This document shows positions 11,912 through 24,079 of a stretch of DNA of 64,000 nt, piece after piece (position 1 is the first letter of the stretch; the number at the start of each line of letters is the position of its first letter). Both the position numbers and the translations under genes were made by a program. The stretch lies in the NCBI GenBank assembly GCA_920105625.2, contig OV050032.1:97324542-97388541 (forward strand), read 5' to 3'. The notes under the pieces are model-generated. The model made no database searches, was not told the origin of the DNA, and saw only the letters and a list, made by a program, of their open reading frames with translations. Origin of the DNA: Clusia tigrina. Its lineage: Eukaryota > Arthropoda > Insecta > Diptera > Clusiidae.

Positions 11912-14702
11912 CCTTGAGTCCCAAATCAAACACTGATAAAACTTCAAACGCCCCTAACTTCTTTACGGTACGTCCTACACCTATCAAAGTTGGCAACATA
12001 CAAATGCTTGTAACTTTTTACTGGAGCGTCATAAAACCTTGAAATTTTGTAACAATAAAGTACCCGAGCCTCTTGTCAATTTAAGTTATCGCTCAAAGCT
12101 ATGCTACCCTTGAGTCCCAAATCAAACACTGATAAAACTTCAAACGCCCCTAACTTCTTTACGGTACGTCCTACACCTATCAAAGTTGGCAACATTCAAA
12201 TGCTTGTAACTTTTTACTGGAGCGTCATAAAACCTGGAAATTTTGTAACAATAAAGTACCCGAGCCTCTTGTCAATTTAAGTTATCGCTCAAAACTATGC
12301 TACCCTAGAGTCCCAAATCAAACACTGATAAAACTTCAAACGCCCCTAACTTCTTTACGGTACGTCCTACACCTATCAAAGTTTGCAACATTCAAATGCT
12401 TGTAACTTTTTACTGGAGCGTCATAAAACCTTGAAATTTTGTAACAATAAAGTACCCGAGCCTCTTGTCAATTTAAGCCATCGCTCAAAGCTATGCTACC
12501 CTTGAGTCCCAAATCAAACACTGATAAAACTTGAAACGCCCCTAACTTCTTTACGGTACGTCCTACACCTATCAAAGTTGGCAACATACAAATGCTTGTA
12601 ACTTTTTACTGGAGCGTCATAAAACCTCTAAATTTTGTAAAAATAAAGTACCCGAGAACCTTGTCAATTTATGCTACCCTTGAGTCCCAAATCAAACACT
12701 GATAAAACTTCAAACGAGCCTCTTGTCAATTTAAGCTATCGGTCAAAGCTATGCTACCCTTGAGTCCCAAATCAAACACTGATAAAACTTCAAATGGCCC
12801 TAACTTCTATACGGTACGTCCTACACCTATCAAAGTTGGCAACATACAAATGCTTGTAACTTTTTACTGGAGCGTCATAAAACCTTGAAATTTTGTAACA
12901 ATAAAGTACCCGAGCCTCTTGTCAATTTAAGCTATCGCTCAAATCTGTGCTACCCTTGAGTCCCAAATCAAACACTGATAAAACTTCAAACGCCCCTAAC
13001 TTCTTTACGGTACGTCCTACACCTATCAAAGTTTGCAACATACAAATGCTTGTAACTTTTTACTGGAGCGTCATAAAACCTTGAAATTTTGTAACAATAA
13101 AGTACTCGAGCCTCTTGTCAATTTGAGCCATCGCTAAAAGCTATACTACCCTAGAGTCCCAAATCAAACACTGATAAAACTTCAAACGCCCCTAACTTCT
13201 TTACGGTACATCCTACACCTATCAAAGTTTGCAACATACAAATGCTTGTAACTTTTTACTGGAGCGTCATTAAACCTTGAAATTTTGTAACAATAAAGTA
13301 CCCGAGCCTCTTGTCAATTTAAGTTATCGCTCAAAGCTATGCTACCCTTGAGTCCAAAATCAAACACTGATAAAACTTCAAACGCCCCTAACTTCTTTAC
13401 GGTACGTCCTACACCTATCAAAGTTGGCAACATTCAAATACTTGTAACCTTTTACTGGAGCGTCATAAAACCTTGAAATTTTGTAACAATAAAGTACTCG
13501 AGCCTCTTGTCAATTTAAGCCATCGCTCAAAGCTATGCTACCTTAGAGTCCCAAATCAAACACTGATAAAACTTCAAACGCCCCTAACTTCTTTACGGTA
13601 CATCCTACACCTATCAAAGTTTGCAACATACAAATGCTTGTAACTTTTTACTGGAGCGTCATAAAACTTTGAAATTTTGTAACAATAAAGTACCCGAGCC
13701 TCTTGTCAGTTTAATCCATCGCTCAAAGCTATGCTACCCTTGAGTCCCAAATCAAACACTGATAAAACTTCAAACGGCCCTAAATTCTTTACGGTACGTC
13801 CTACACCTATCAAAGTTGGCAACATACAAATGCTTGTAACTTTTTACTGGAGCGTCATAAAACCTCTAAATTTTGTAACAATAAAGTACCCTAGCCTCTT
13901 GTCAATTTATGCTACCCTTGAGTCCCAAATCAAACACTGATAAAACTTCAAACGCCCCTAACTTCTTTACGGTACGTCCTACACCTATCAAAGTTGGCAA
14001 CATTCAAATGCTTGTAACTTTTTACTGGAGCGTCATAAAACCTTGAAATTTTGTAACAATAAAGTACCCGAGCCTCTTGTCAATTTAAGTTATCGCTCAA
14101 AACTATGCTACCCTAGAGTCCCAAATCAAACACTGATAAAACTTCAAACGCCCCTAACTTCTTTACGGTACGTCCTACACCTATCAAAGTTTGCAACATT
14201 CAAATGCTTGTAACTTTTTACTGGAGCGTCATAAAAGCTTGAAATTTTGTAACAATAAAGTACTCGAGCCTCTTGTCAATTTAAGCTATCGGTCAAAGCT
14301 ATGCTACCCTTGAGTCCCAAATCAAACACTGATAAAACTTCAAATGGCCCTAACTTCTATACGGTACGTCCTACACCTATCAAAGTTGGCAACATACAAA
14401 TGCTTGTAACTTTTTACTGGAGCGTCATAAAACCTTGAAATTTTGTAACAATAAAGTACCCGAGCCTCTTGTCAATTTAAGCTATCGCTCAAAGCTGTTT
14501 TACCCTTGAGTCCCAAATCAAACACTGATAAAACTTCAAACGCCCCTAACTTCTTTACGGTACGTCCTACACCTATCAAAGTTTGCAACATACAAATGGT
14601 TGTAACTTTTTACTGGAGCGTCATAAAACCTTGAAATTGTGTAACAATAAAGTACACGAGCCTCTTGTCAATTTAAGCCATCGCTAAAAGCTATGCTACC
14701 CT
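11912..14702 (+). repeat. Block repeated from -4,132 bp (copy B)
   Basis: This is the downstream partner of 7.78-10.57 kb. Around 13.3-13.69 kb it instead follows the first-copy block at 2.48-2.87 kb (agtccaaaatc, caaatacttgtaacctt). It is therefore a mosaic of two sources. Beyond about 14.70 kb the match to copy A is lost. Confidence 0.8.
12560..12817 (+). repeat. 258-bp composite with 80-bp truncated unit (copy 3)
   Basis: The join lies near 12713, exactly 4,132 bp after copy 2. It differs from the others by cccgagaacc in place of cccgagcctc just upstream. Confidence 0.9.
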
Positions 14703-17150
14703 TGAGTCCCAAATCAAACACTGATAAAACTTCAAACGCCCCTAACTTCTTTACGGTACATCCTAAACCTATCAAAGTTTGCAACATATAAATGCTTGTA
14801 ACTTTTTACTGGAGCGTCATTAAACCTTGAAATTATGTAACAATAAAGTACCCGAGCCTCTTGTCAATTTAAGATATCGCTCAAAGCTATGCTACTCTTG
14901 AGTCCAAAATCAAACACTGATAAAACTTCAAACGCCCCTAACGTCTTTACGGTACGTCCGACACCTATCAAAGTTAGCAACATTCAAATACTTGTAACTT
15001 TTTACTGGAGCGTCATAAAACCTTGAAATTTTGTAACAATAAAGTACTCGAGCCTCTTGTCAATTTAAGCCATCGCTCAAAGCTATGCTACCTTAGAGTC
15101 CCAAATCAAACACTGATAAAACTTCAAACGCCCCTAACTTCTTTACGGTACATCCTACACCTATTAAAGTTTGCAACATACAAATGCTTGTAACTTTTTA
15201 CTGGAGCGTCATAAAACCTTGAAATTTTGTAACAATAAAGTACCCGAGCCTCTTGTCAATTTAAGTTATCGCTCAAAGCTATGCTACCCTTCAGTCCCAA
15301 ATCAAACACTGATAAAACTTCAAACGCCCCTAACTTCTTTACGGTACGTCCTACACCTACTAAAGTTGGCAACATTCAAATGCTTGTAACTTTTTACTGG
15401 AGCGTCATAAAAACTTGAAATTTTGTAACAATAAAGTACCCGAGCCTCTTGTCAATTTAAGCCATCGCTCAAAGCTATGCTACCCTTGAGTCCCAAATCA
15501 AACACTGATAAAACTTCAAACGCCCCTAACTTCTTTACGGTACGTCCTACACCTATCAAAGTTGGCAACATACAAATGCTTGTAACTTTTTACTGGAGCG
15601 TCATAAAACCTCTAAATTTTGTAACAATAAAGTACCCGAGCCTCTTGTCAATTTATGCTACCCTTGAGTCCCAAATCAAACACTGATAAAACTTCAAACG
15701 AGCCTCTTGTCAATTTAAGCTATCGGTCTAAGCTATGCTACCCTTGAGTCCCAAATCAAGCACTGATAAAACTTCAAATGGCCCTAACTTCTATACGGTA
15801 CGTCCTACACCTATCAAAGTTGGCAACATACAAATGCTTGTAACTTTTTACTGGAGCGTCATAAAACCTTGAAATTTTGTAACAATAAAGTACCCGAGCC
15901 TCTTGTCAATTTAAGCTATCGCTCAAAGCTGTGCTACCCTTGAGTCCCAAATCAAACACTGATAAAACTTCAAAAGCCCCTAACTTCTTTACGGTACGTC
16001 CTACACCTATCAAAGTTTGCAACTTACAAATGCTTGTAACTTTTTACTGGAGCTTCATAAAAACTTGAAATTTTGTAACAATAAAGTACTCGAGCCTCTT
16101 GTCAATTTAAGTTATCGCTCAAAGCTATGCTACCCTTGAGTCCCAAATCAAACACTGATAAAACTTCAAACGCCCCTAACTTCTTTACGGTACGTCCTAC
16201 ACCTACTAATGTTGGCAACATTCAAATGCTTGTAACTTTTTACTGGAGCGTCATAAAAGCTTGAAATTTTGTAACAATAAAGTACTCGAGCCTCTTGTCA
16301 ATTTAAGCTATCGGTCAAAGCTATGCTACCCTTGAGTCCCAAATCAAACACTGATAAAACTTCAAATGGCCCTAACTTCTATACGGTACGTCCTACACCT
16401 ATCAAAGTTGGCAACATACAAATGCTTGTAACTTTTTACTGGAGAGTCATAAAACCTTGAAATTTTGTAACAATAAAGTACCCGAGCCTCTTGTCAATTT
16501 AAGCTATCGCTCAAAGCTGTGCTACCCTTGAGTCCCAAATCAAACACTGATAAAACTTCAAACGCCCCTAACTTCTTTACGGTACGTCCTACACCTTTCA
16601 AAGTTTGCAACATACAAATGCTTGTAACTTTTTACTGGAGCGTCATAAAACCTTGAAATTTTGTAACAATAAAGTACTCGAGCCTCTTGTCAATTTAAGC
16701 CATCGCTCAAAGCTATGCTACCCTAGAGTCCCAAATCAAACACTGATAAAACTTCAAACGCCCCTAACTTCTTTACGGTACATCCTACACCTATCAAAGT
16801 TTGCAACATACAAATGCTTGTAACTTTTTACTGGAGCGTCATTAAACCTTGAAATTTTGTAACAACAAAGTACCCGAGCCTCTTGTCAATTTAAGTTATC
16901 GCTCAAAGCTATGCTACCCTTGAGTCCCAAATTAAACACTGATAGAACTTCAAACGCCCCTAACTTCTTTACGGTACGTCCTACACTTACTAAAGTTGGC
17001 AACATTCAAATGCTTGTAACTTTTTACTGGAGCGTCATAAAACCTTGAAATTTTGTAACAATAAAGTACCCGAGCCTCTTGTCAATTTAAGCCATCGGTC
17101 AAAGCTATGCTACCCTTGAGTCCCAAATCAAACACTGATAAAACTTCAAA
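14703..17150 (+). repeat. Mixed monomers, left domain end
   Basis: About thirteen units with scattered private changes (aagatatcgc, cgtccgacacc, cccttcagtccc) and one 258-bp composite. The segment 16.24-17.1 kb is a diverged relative of the 979-bp block (ggagagtcat at 16441, acctttcaaag at about 16586). No other higher-order period was found. Confidence 0.72.
15544..15801 (+). repeat. 258-bp composite with 80-bp truncated unit (copy 4)
   Basis: The join lies near 15697. The neighbouring monomers differ from those flanking copies 2 and 3, so the composite has moved as part of a different-sized block. Confidence 0.88.
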
Positions 17151-17152
17151 CG

Positions 17153-17171
17153 CCCGTAACTTCTTTACGGG
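17153..17171 (+). repeat. Hairpin-forming monomer variant, copy 1
   Basis: The sequence cccgtaacttctttacggg is a perfect inverted repeat of 7 bp with a 5-base loop. The usual form here has two mismatches in the stem (cccctaa and ttacggt). It is followed by gacgtcctttacc, which replaces tacgtcctacacc. Confidence 0.85.
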
Positions 17172-20106
17172 ACGTCCTTTACCTATCAAAGTTGGCAACA
17201 TACAAATGATTGTAACTTTTTACTGGAGCGTCATAACACCTTGAAATTTTGTAACAATAAAGTACCCGAGCCTCTTGTCAATTTATGCTACCCTTGAGTC
17301 CCAAATCAAACACTGATAAAACTTCAAACGCCCCTAACTTCTTTACGGTACGTCCTACACCTATCAAAGTTGGCAACATTCAAATGCTTCTAACTTTTTA
17401 CTGGAGCGTCATAAAACCTTGAAATTTTGTAACAATAAAGTACTCGAGCCTCTTTTCAATTTAAGCCATCGCTCAAAGCTATGCTACCCTAGAGTCCCAA
17501 ATCAAACACTGATAAAACTTCAAACGCCCCTAACTTCTTTACGGTACATCCTACTCCTATCAAAGTTTGCAACATACAAATGCTTGTAACTTTTTACTCG
17601 AGCGTCATTAAACCTTGAAATTTTGTAACAATAAAGTACCCGAGCCTCTTGTCAAATTAAGTTATCTCTCAAAGCTATGCTACCCTTGAGTCCCAAATCA
17701 AACACTGATTAAACTTCAAACGCCCCTAACTTCTTTACGGTACATCCTACACCTATCAAAGTTTGCAACATACAAATGCTTGTAACTTTTTACTCGAGCG
17801 TCATTAAACCTTGAAATTTTGTAACAATAAAGTACCCGAGCCTCTTGTCAAATTAAGTTATCTCTCAAAGCTATGCTACCCTTGAGTCCCAAATCAAACA
17901 CTGATTAAACTTCAAACGCCCCTAACTTCTTTACGGTACATCCTACACCTATCAAAGTTTGCAACATACAAATGCTTGTAACTTTTTACTCGAGCGTCAT
18001 TAAACCTTGAAATTTTGTAACAATAAAGTACCCGAGCCTCTTGTCAATTTAAGCCATCGCTCAAAGCTATGCTACCCTTGAGTCCCAAATCAAACACTGA
18101 TAAAACTTCAAACGCCCCTAACTTCTTTACGGTACGTCCTACACCTACTAAAGTTGGCAACATTCAAATTCTTGTAACTTTTTACTGGAGCGTCATAAAA
18201 CCTTGAAATTTTGTAACGATAAAGTACCCGAGCCTCTTGTCAATTTAAGCCATCGCTCAAAGCTATGCTACCCTTGAGTCCCAAATCAAACACTGATAAA
18301 ACTTCAAACGCCCCTAACTTCTTTACGGTACGTCCTACACCTATCAAAGTTGGCAACATACAAATGCTTGTAACTTTTTACTGGAGCGTCATAACACCTT
18401 GAAACTTTGTAAAAATAAAGTACCCGAGCCTCTTGTCAATTTATGCTACCCTTGAGTCCCAAATCAAACACTGATAAAACTTCAAACGCCCCTAACTTCT
18501 TTACGGTACGTCCTACACCTATCAAAGTTGGCAACATTCAAATGCTTCTAACTTTTTACTGGAGCGTCATACAACCTTGAAATTTTGTAACAATAAAGTA
18601 CTCGAGCCTTTTTTCAATTTAAGCCATCGCTCAAAACTATGCTACCCTAGAGTCCCAAATCAAACACTGATAAAACTTCAAACGCCCCTAACTTCTTTAC
18701 GGTACATCCTACACCTATCAAAGTTTGCAACATACAAATGCTTGTAACTTTTTACTGGAGCGTCATAAAACCTTGAAATTTTGTAACAATAAAGTACTCG
18801 AGCCTCTTTTCAATTTAAGCCATCGCTCAAAGCTATGCTACCCTAGAGTCCCAAATCAAACACTGATAAAACGTCAAACGCCCCTAACTTCTTTACGGTA
18901 CATCCTACACCTATCAAAGTTTGCACCATACAAATGCTTGTAACTTTTTACTCGAGCGTCATTAAACCTTGAAATTTTGTAACAATAAAGTACCCGAGCC
19001 TCTTGTCAATTTAAGTTATCGCTCAAAGCTATGCTACCCTTGAGTCCCAAATCAAACACTGATTAAACTTCAAACGCCCCTAACTTCTTTACGGTACGTC
19101 CTACACCTATCAAAGTTGGCAACATACAAATGCTTGTAACTTTTTACTGGAGCGTCATAAAACCTTGAAATTTTGTAACAATAAAGTACTCGAGCCTCTT
19201 GTCAATTTAAGCCATCGCTCAAAGCTATGCTACCCTAGAGTCCCAAATCAAACACTGATAAAACTTCAAACGCCCCTAACTTCTTTACGGTACATCCTAC
19301 ACCTATCAAAGTTTGCAACATACAAATGCTTGTAACTTTTTACTGGAGTGTCATAAAACCTTGAAATTTGGTAACAATAAAGTACCCGAGCCTCTTGTCA
19401 ATTTAAGTTATCGCTCAAAGCTATGCTACCCTTGAGTCCCAAATCAAACACTGATAAAACTTCAAACGCCCCTAACTTCTTTACGGTACGTCCTACACCT
19501 ACTAATGTTGGCAACATTCAAATGCTTGTAACTTTTTACTGGAGCGTCATAAAACCTTGAAATTTTGTAACAATAAAGTACCCGAGCCTCTTGTCAATTT
19601 AAGCCATCGCTCAAAGCTATGCTACCCTTGAGTCCCAAATCAAACACTGATAAAACTTCAAACGCCCGTAACTTCTTTACGGGACGTCCTTTACCTATCA
19701 AAGTTGGCAACATACAAATGCTTGTAACTTTTTACTGGAGCGTCATAACACCTTGAAATTTTGTAACAATAAAGTACCCGAGCCTCTTGTCAATTTAAGT
19801 TATCGCTCAAAGCTATGCTACCCTTGAGTCCCAAATCAAACACTGATTAAACTTCAAACGCCCCTAACTTCTTTACGGTACATCCTACACCTATCAAAGT
19901 TTGCAACATACAAATGCTTGTAACTTTTTACTGGAGCGTCATAAAACCTTGAAATTTGGTAACAATAAAGTACCCGAGCTTCTTGTCAATTTAAGTTATC
20001 GCTCAAAGCTATGCTACCCTTGAGTCCCAAATCAAACACTGATAAAACTTCAAACGCCCCTAACTTCTTTACGGTACGTCCTACACCTACTAATGTTGGC
20101 AACATT
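17172..20106 (+). repeat. Hairpin-domain monomers, with a locally duplicated unit
   Basis: About fifteen units. Two consecutive units at about 17.57-17.95 kb share gtcaaattaagttatctctc (gttatctctc at 17661 and 17857, offset 196), which indicates a single-monomer duplication. The 17.9-18.97 kb stretch (catacaacc, gccttttttc) is a diverged relative of the 1,158-bp block that follows. Confidence 0.75.
19665..19683 (+). repeat. Hairpin-forming monomer variant, copy 2
   Basis: Same perfect 7-bp inverted repeat and same gacgtcctttacc flank as copy 1. Confidence 0.85.
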
Positions 20107-20644
20107 CAAATGCTTGTAACTTTTTACTCGAGCGTCATTAAACCTTGAAATTTTGTAACAATAAAGTACCCGAGCCTCTTGTCAATTTAAGTTATCGCTC
20201 AAAGCTATGCTACCCTTGAGTCCCAAACCAAACACTGATAAAACTTCAAACGCCCCTAACTTCTTTACGGTACATCCTACACCTATCAAAGTTTGCAACA
20301 TACAAATGCTTGTAACTTTTTACTGGAGCGTCATTAAACCTAGAAATTTTGTAACAATAAAGTACCCGAGCCTCTTGTCAATTTAAGTTATCGCTCAAAG
20401 CTATGCTTCCCTTGAGTCCCAAATCAAACACTGATAGAACTTCAAACGCCCCTAACTTCTTTACGGTACGTCCTACACTTACTAAAGTTGGCAACATTCA
20501 AATGCTTGTAACTTTTTACTGGAGCGTCATAAAACCTTGAAATTTTGTAACAATAAAGTACCCGAGCCTCTTGTCAATTTAAGCCATCGCTCAAAGCTAT
20601 GCTACCCTTGAGTCCCAAATCAAACACTGATAAAACTTCAAACG

Positions 20645-20663
20645 CCCGTAACTTCTTTACGGG
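20645..20663 (+). repeat. Hairpin-forming monomer variant, copy 3
   Basis: Same 7-bp inverted repeat, 980 bp after copy 2. It lies in the first half of the 1,158-bp tandem pair. Confidence 0.85.
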
Positions 20664-21802
20664 ACGTCCTTTACCTATCAAAGTTGGCAACATACAAATA
20701 CTTGTAACTTTTTACTGGAGCGTCATAACACCTTGAAATTTTGTAACAATAAAGTACCCGAGCCTCTTGTCAATTTATGCTACCCTTGAGTCCCAAATCA
20801 AAAACTGATAAAACTTCAAACGCCCCTAACTTCTTTACGGTACGTCCTACACCTATCAAAGTTGGCAACATTCAAATGCTTCTAACTTTTTACTGGAGCG
20901 TCATACAACCTTGAAATTTTGTAACCATAAAGTACTCGAGCCTTTTTTCAATTTAAGCCATCGCTCAAAACTATGCTACCCTAGAGTCCCAAATCAAACA
21001 CTGATAAAACTTCAAACGCCCCTAACTTCTTTACGGTACATCCTACACCTATCAAAGTTTGCAACATACAAATGCTTGTAACTTTTTACTGGAGCGTCAT
21101 AAAACCTTGAAATTTTGTAACAATAAATTACTCGAGCCTCTTTTCAATTTAAGCCATCGCTCAAAGCTATGCTACCCTAGAGTCCCAAATCAAACACTGA
21201 TAAAACGTCAAACGCCCCTAACTTCTTTACGGTACATCCTACACCTATCAAAGTTTGCAACATACAAATGCTTGTAACTTTTTACTCGAGCGTCATTAAA
21301 CCTTGAAATTTTGTAACAATAAAGTACCCGAGCCTCTTGTCAATTTAAGTTATCGCTCAAAGCTATGCTACCCTTGAGTCCCAAACCAAACACTGATAAA
21401 ACTTCAAACGCCCCTAACTTCTTTACGGTACATCCTACACCTATCAAAGTTTGCAACATACAAATGCTTGTAACTTTTTACTGGAGCGTCATTAAACCTA
21501 GAAATTTTGTAACAATAAAGTACCCGAGCCTCTTGTCAATTTAAGTTATCGCTCAAAGCTATGCTTCCCTTGAGTCCCAAATCAAACACTGATAGAACTT
21601 CAAACGCCCCTAACTTCTTTACGGTACGTCCTACACTTACTAAAGTTGGCAACATTCAAATGCTTGTAACTTTTTACTGGAGCGTCATAAAACCTTGAAA
21701 TTTTGTAACAATAAAGTACCCGAGCCTCTTGTCAATTTAAGCCATCGCTCAAAGCTATGCTACCCTTGAGTCCCAAATCAAACACTGATAAAACTTCAAA
21801 CG

Positions 21803-21821
21803 CCCGTAACTTCTTTACGGG
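21803..21821 (+). repeat. Hairpin-forming monomer variant, copy 4
   Basis: Same 7-bp inverted repeat, exactly 1,158 bp after copy 3, in the second half of the tandem pair. Confidence 0.85.
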
Positions 21822-22528
21822 ACGTCCTTTACCTATCAAAGTTGGCAACATACAAATACTTGTAACTTTTTACTGGAGCGTCATAAGACCTTGAAATTTT
21901 GTAACAATAAAGTACCCGAGCCTCTTGTCAATTTATGCTACCCTTGAGTCCCAAATCAAACACTGATAAAACTTCAAACGCCCCTAACTTCTTTACGGTA
22001 CGTCCTACACCTATCAAAGTTGGCAACATTCAAATGCTTCTAACTTTTTACTGGAGCGTCATACAACCTTGAAATTTTGTAACCATAAAGTACTCGAGCC
22101 TTTTTTCAATTTAAGCCATCGCTCAAAACTATGCTACCCTAGAGTCCCAAATCAAACACTGATAAAACTTCAAACGCCCCTAACTTCTTTACGGTACATC
22201 CTACACCTATCAAAGTTTGCAACATACAAATGCTTGTAACTTTTTACTGGAGCGTCATAAAACCTTGAAATTTTGTAACAATAAATTACTCGAGCCTCTT
22301 TTCAATTTAAGCCATCGCTCAAAGCTATGCTACCCTAGAGTCCCAAATCAAACACTGATAAAACGTCAAACGCCCCTAACTTCTTTACGGTACATCCTAC
22401 ACCTATCAAAGTTTGCAACATACAAATGCTTGTAACTTTTTACTCGAGCGTCATTAAACCTTGAAATTTTGTAACAATAAAGTACCCGAGCCTCTTGTCA
22501 ATTTAAGTTATCGCTCAAAGCTATGCTA

Positions 22529-22862
22529 GCCTTGAGTCCCAAATCAAACACTGATTAAACTTCAAACGCCCCTAACTTCTTTACGGTACGTCCTACACCT
22601 ATCAAAGTTTTCAACATACAAATGCTTGTAACTTTTTACTGGAGCGTCATAAAACCTTGAAATTTTGTAACAATAAAGTACTCGAGCCTCTTGTCAATTT
22701 AAGCCATCGCTCAAAGCAATGCTACCCTAGAGTCCCAAATCAAACACTGATAAAACTTCAAACGCCCCTAACTTCTTTACGGTACATCCGACACCTATCA
22801 AAGTTTGCAACATACAAATGCTTGTAAGTTTTTACTGGAGCGTCATAAACCCTTGAAATTTG
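22529..22862 (+). repeat. Monomers between the 1,158-bp and 392-bp blocks
   Basis: Nearly two ordinary units with a few private changes (gtttTcaac near 22.61 kb, aagcaatgctac, acatccgacacc, gtaagttttt). Nothing else is seen. Confidence 0.7.
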
Positions 22863-23156
22863 GTAACAATAAAGTACCCGAGCCTCTTGTCAATTTAAGT
22901 TATCGCTCAAAGCTATGCTACCCTTGAGTCCCAAATCAAACACTGATAAAACTTCAAACGCCCCTAACTTCTTTACGGTACGTCCTACACCTACTAATGT
23001 TGGCAACATTCAAATGCTTGTAACTTTTTACTGGAGCGTCATAAAACCTTGAAATGTTGTAACAATAAAGTAAACGAGCCTCTTGTCAATTTAAGCCATC
23101 GCTCAAAGCTATGCTACCCTTGAGTCCCAAATCAAACACTGATAAAACTTCAAACG

Positions 23157-23175
23157 CCCGTAACTTCTTTACGGG
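23157..23175 (+). repeat. Hairpin-forming monomer variant, copy 5
   Basis: Same 7-bp inverted repeat, in the first half of the 392-bp dimer pair. Confidence 0.85.
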
Positions 23176-23548
23176 ACGTCCTTTACCTATCAAAGTTGGC
23201 AACATACAAATGCTTGTAACTTTTTACTGGAGCGTCATAACACCTTGAAATTTTGTAACAATAAAGTACCCGAGCCTCTTGTCAATTTAAGTTATCGCTC
23301 AAAGCTATGCTACCCTTGAGTCCCAAATCAAACACTGATAAAACTTCAAACGCCCCTAACTTCTTTACGGTACGTCCTACACCTACTAATGTTGGCAACA
23401 TTCAAATGCTTGTAACTTTTTACTGGAGCGTCATAAAACCTTGAAATGTTGTAACAATAAAGTAAACGAGCCTCTTGTCAATTTAAGCCATCGCTCAAAG
23501 CTATGCTACCCTTGAGTCCCAAATCAAACACTGATAAAACTTCAAACG

Positions 23549-23567
23549 CCCGTAACTTCTTTACGGG
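23549..23567 (+). repeat. Hairpin-forming monomer variant, copy 6
   Basis: Same 7-bp inverted repeat, exactly 392 bp after copy 5. Confidence 0.85.
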
Positions 23568-24079
23568 ACGTCCTTTACCTATCAAAGTTGGCAACATACA
23601 AATGCTTGTAACTTTTTACTGGAGCGTCATAACACCTTGAAATTTTGTAACAATAAAGTACCCGAGCCTCTTGTCAATTTAAGTTATCGCTCAAAGCTAA
23701 GCTACCCTTGAGTCCCAAATCAAACACTGATTAAACTTCAAACGCCCCTAACTTCTTTACGGTACGTCCTACACCTATCAAAGTTGGCAACATACAAATG
23801 CTTGTAACTTTTTACTGGAGCGTCATAAAACCTTGAAATTTTGTAACAATAAAGTACTCGAGCCTCTTGTCAATTTAAGCCATCGCTCAAAGCTATGCTA
23901 CCCTAGAGTCCCAAATCAAACACTGATAAAACTTCAAACGCCCCTAACTTCGTTACGGTACATCCTACACCTATCAAAGTTTGCAACATACAAATGCTTG
24001 TAACTTTTTACTGGAGCGTCATAAAACCTTGAAATTTGGTAACAATAAAGTACCCGAGCCTCTTGTCAATTTAAGTTAG

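Larger units (their letters stand above)
20107..22528 (+). repeat. Tandem pair of a 1,158-bp, six-monomer block
   Basis: Two adjacent copies are offset by 1,158 bp, which is six units with one 18-bp deletion. Shared private changes include tcccaaaccaaac (20221, 21379), aaacctagaaa, gctatgcttccc, gatagaac, the hairpin variant, aaccataaag, gccttttttc, aaattactcgag and aaacgtcaaac. Small differences remain, such as caaaaactg near 20.81 kb and cataagacc near 21.88 kb. The match stops at 22529 (ctagcc instead of ctaccc). Confidence 0.9.
22863..23699 (+). repeat. Tandem pair of a 392-bp dimer
   Basis: Two dimers are offset by exactly 392 bp. Each carries cctactaatgttggc, gaaatgttgtaac with aaagtaaacgag (gaaatg at 23051 and 23443), and a hairpin unit. 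The match ends at gctaagc near 23.70 kb. Confidence 0.9.
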
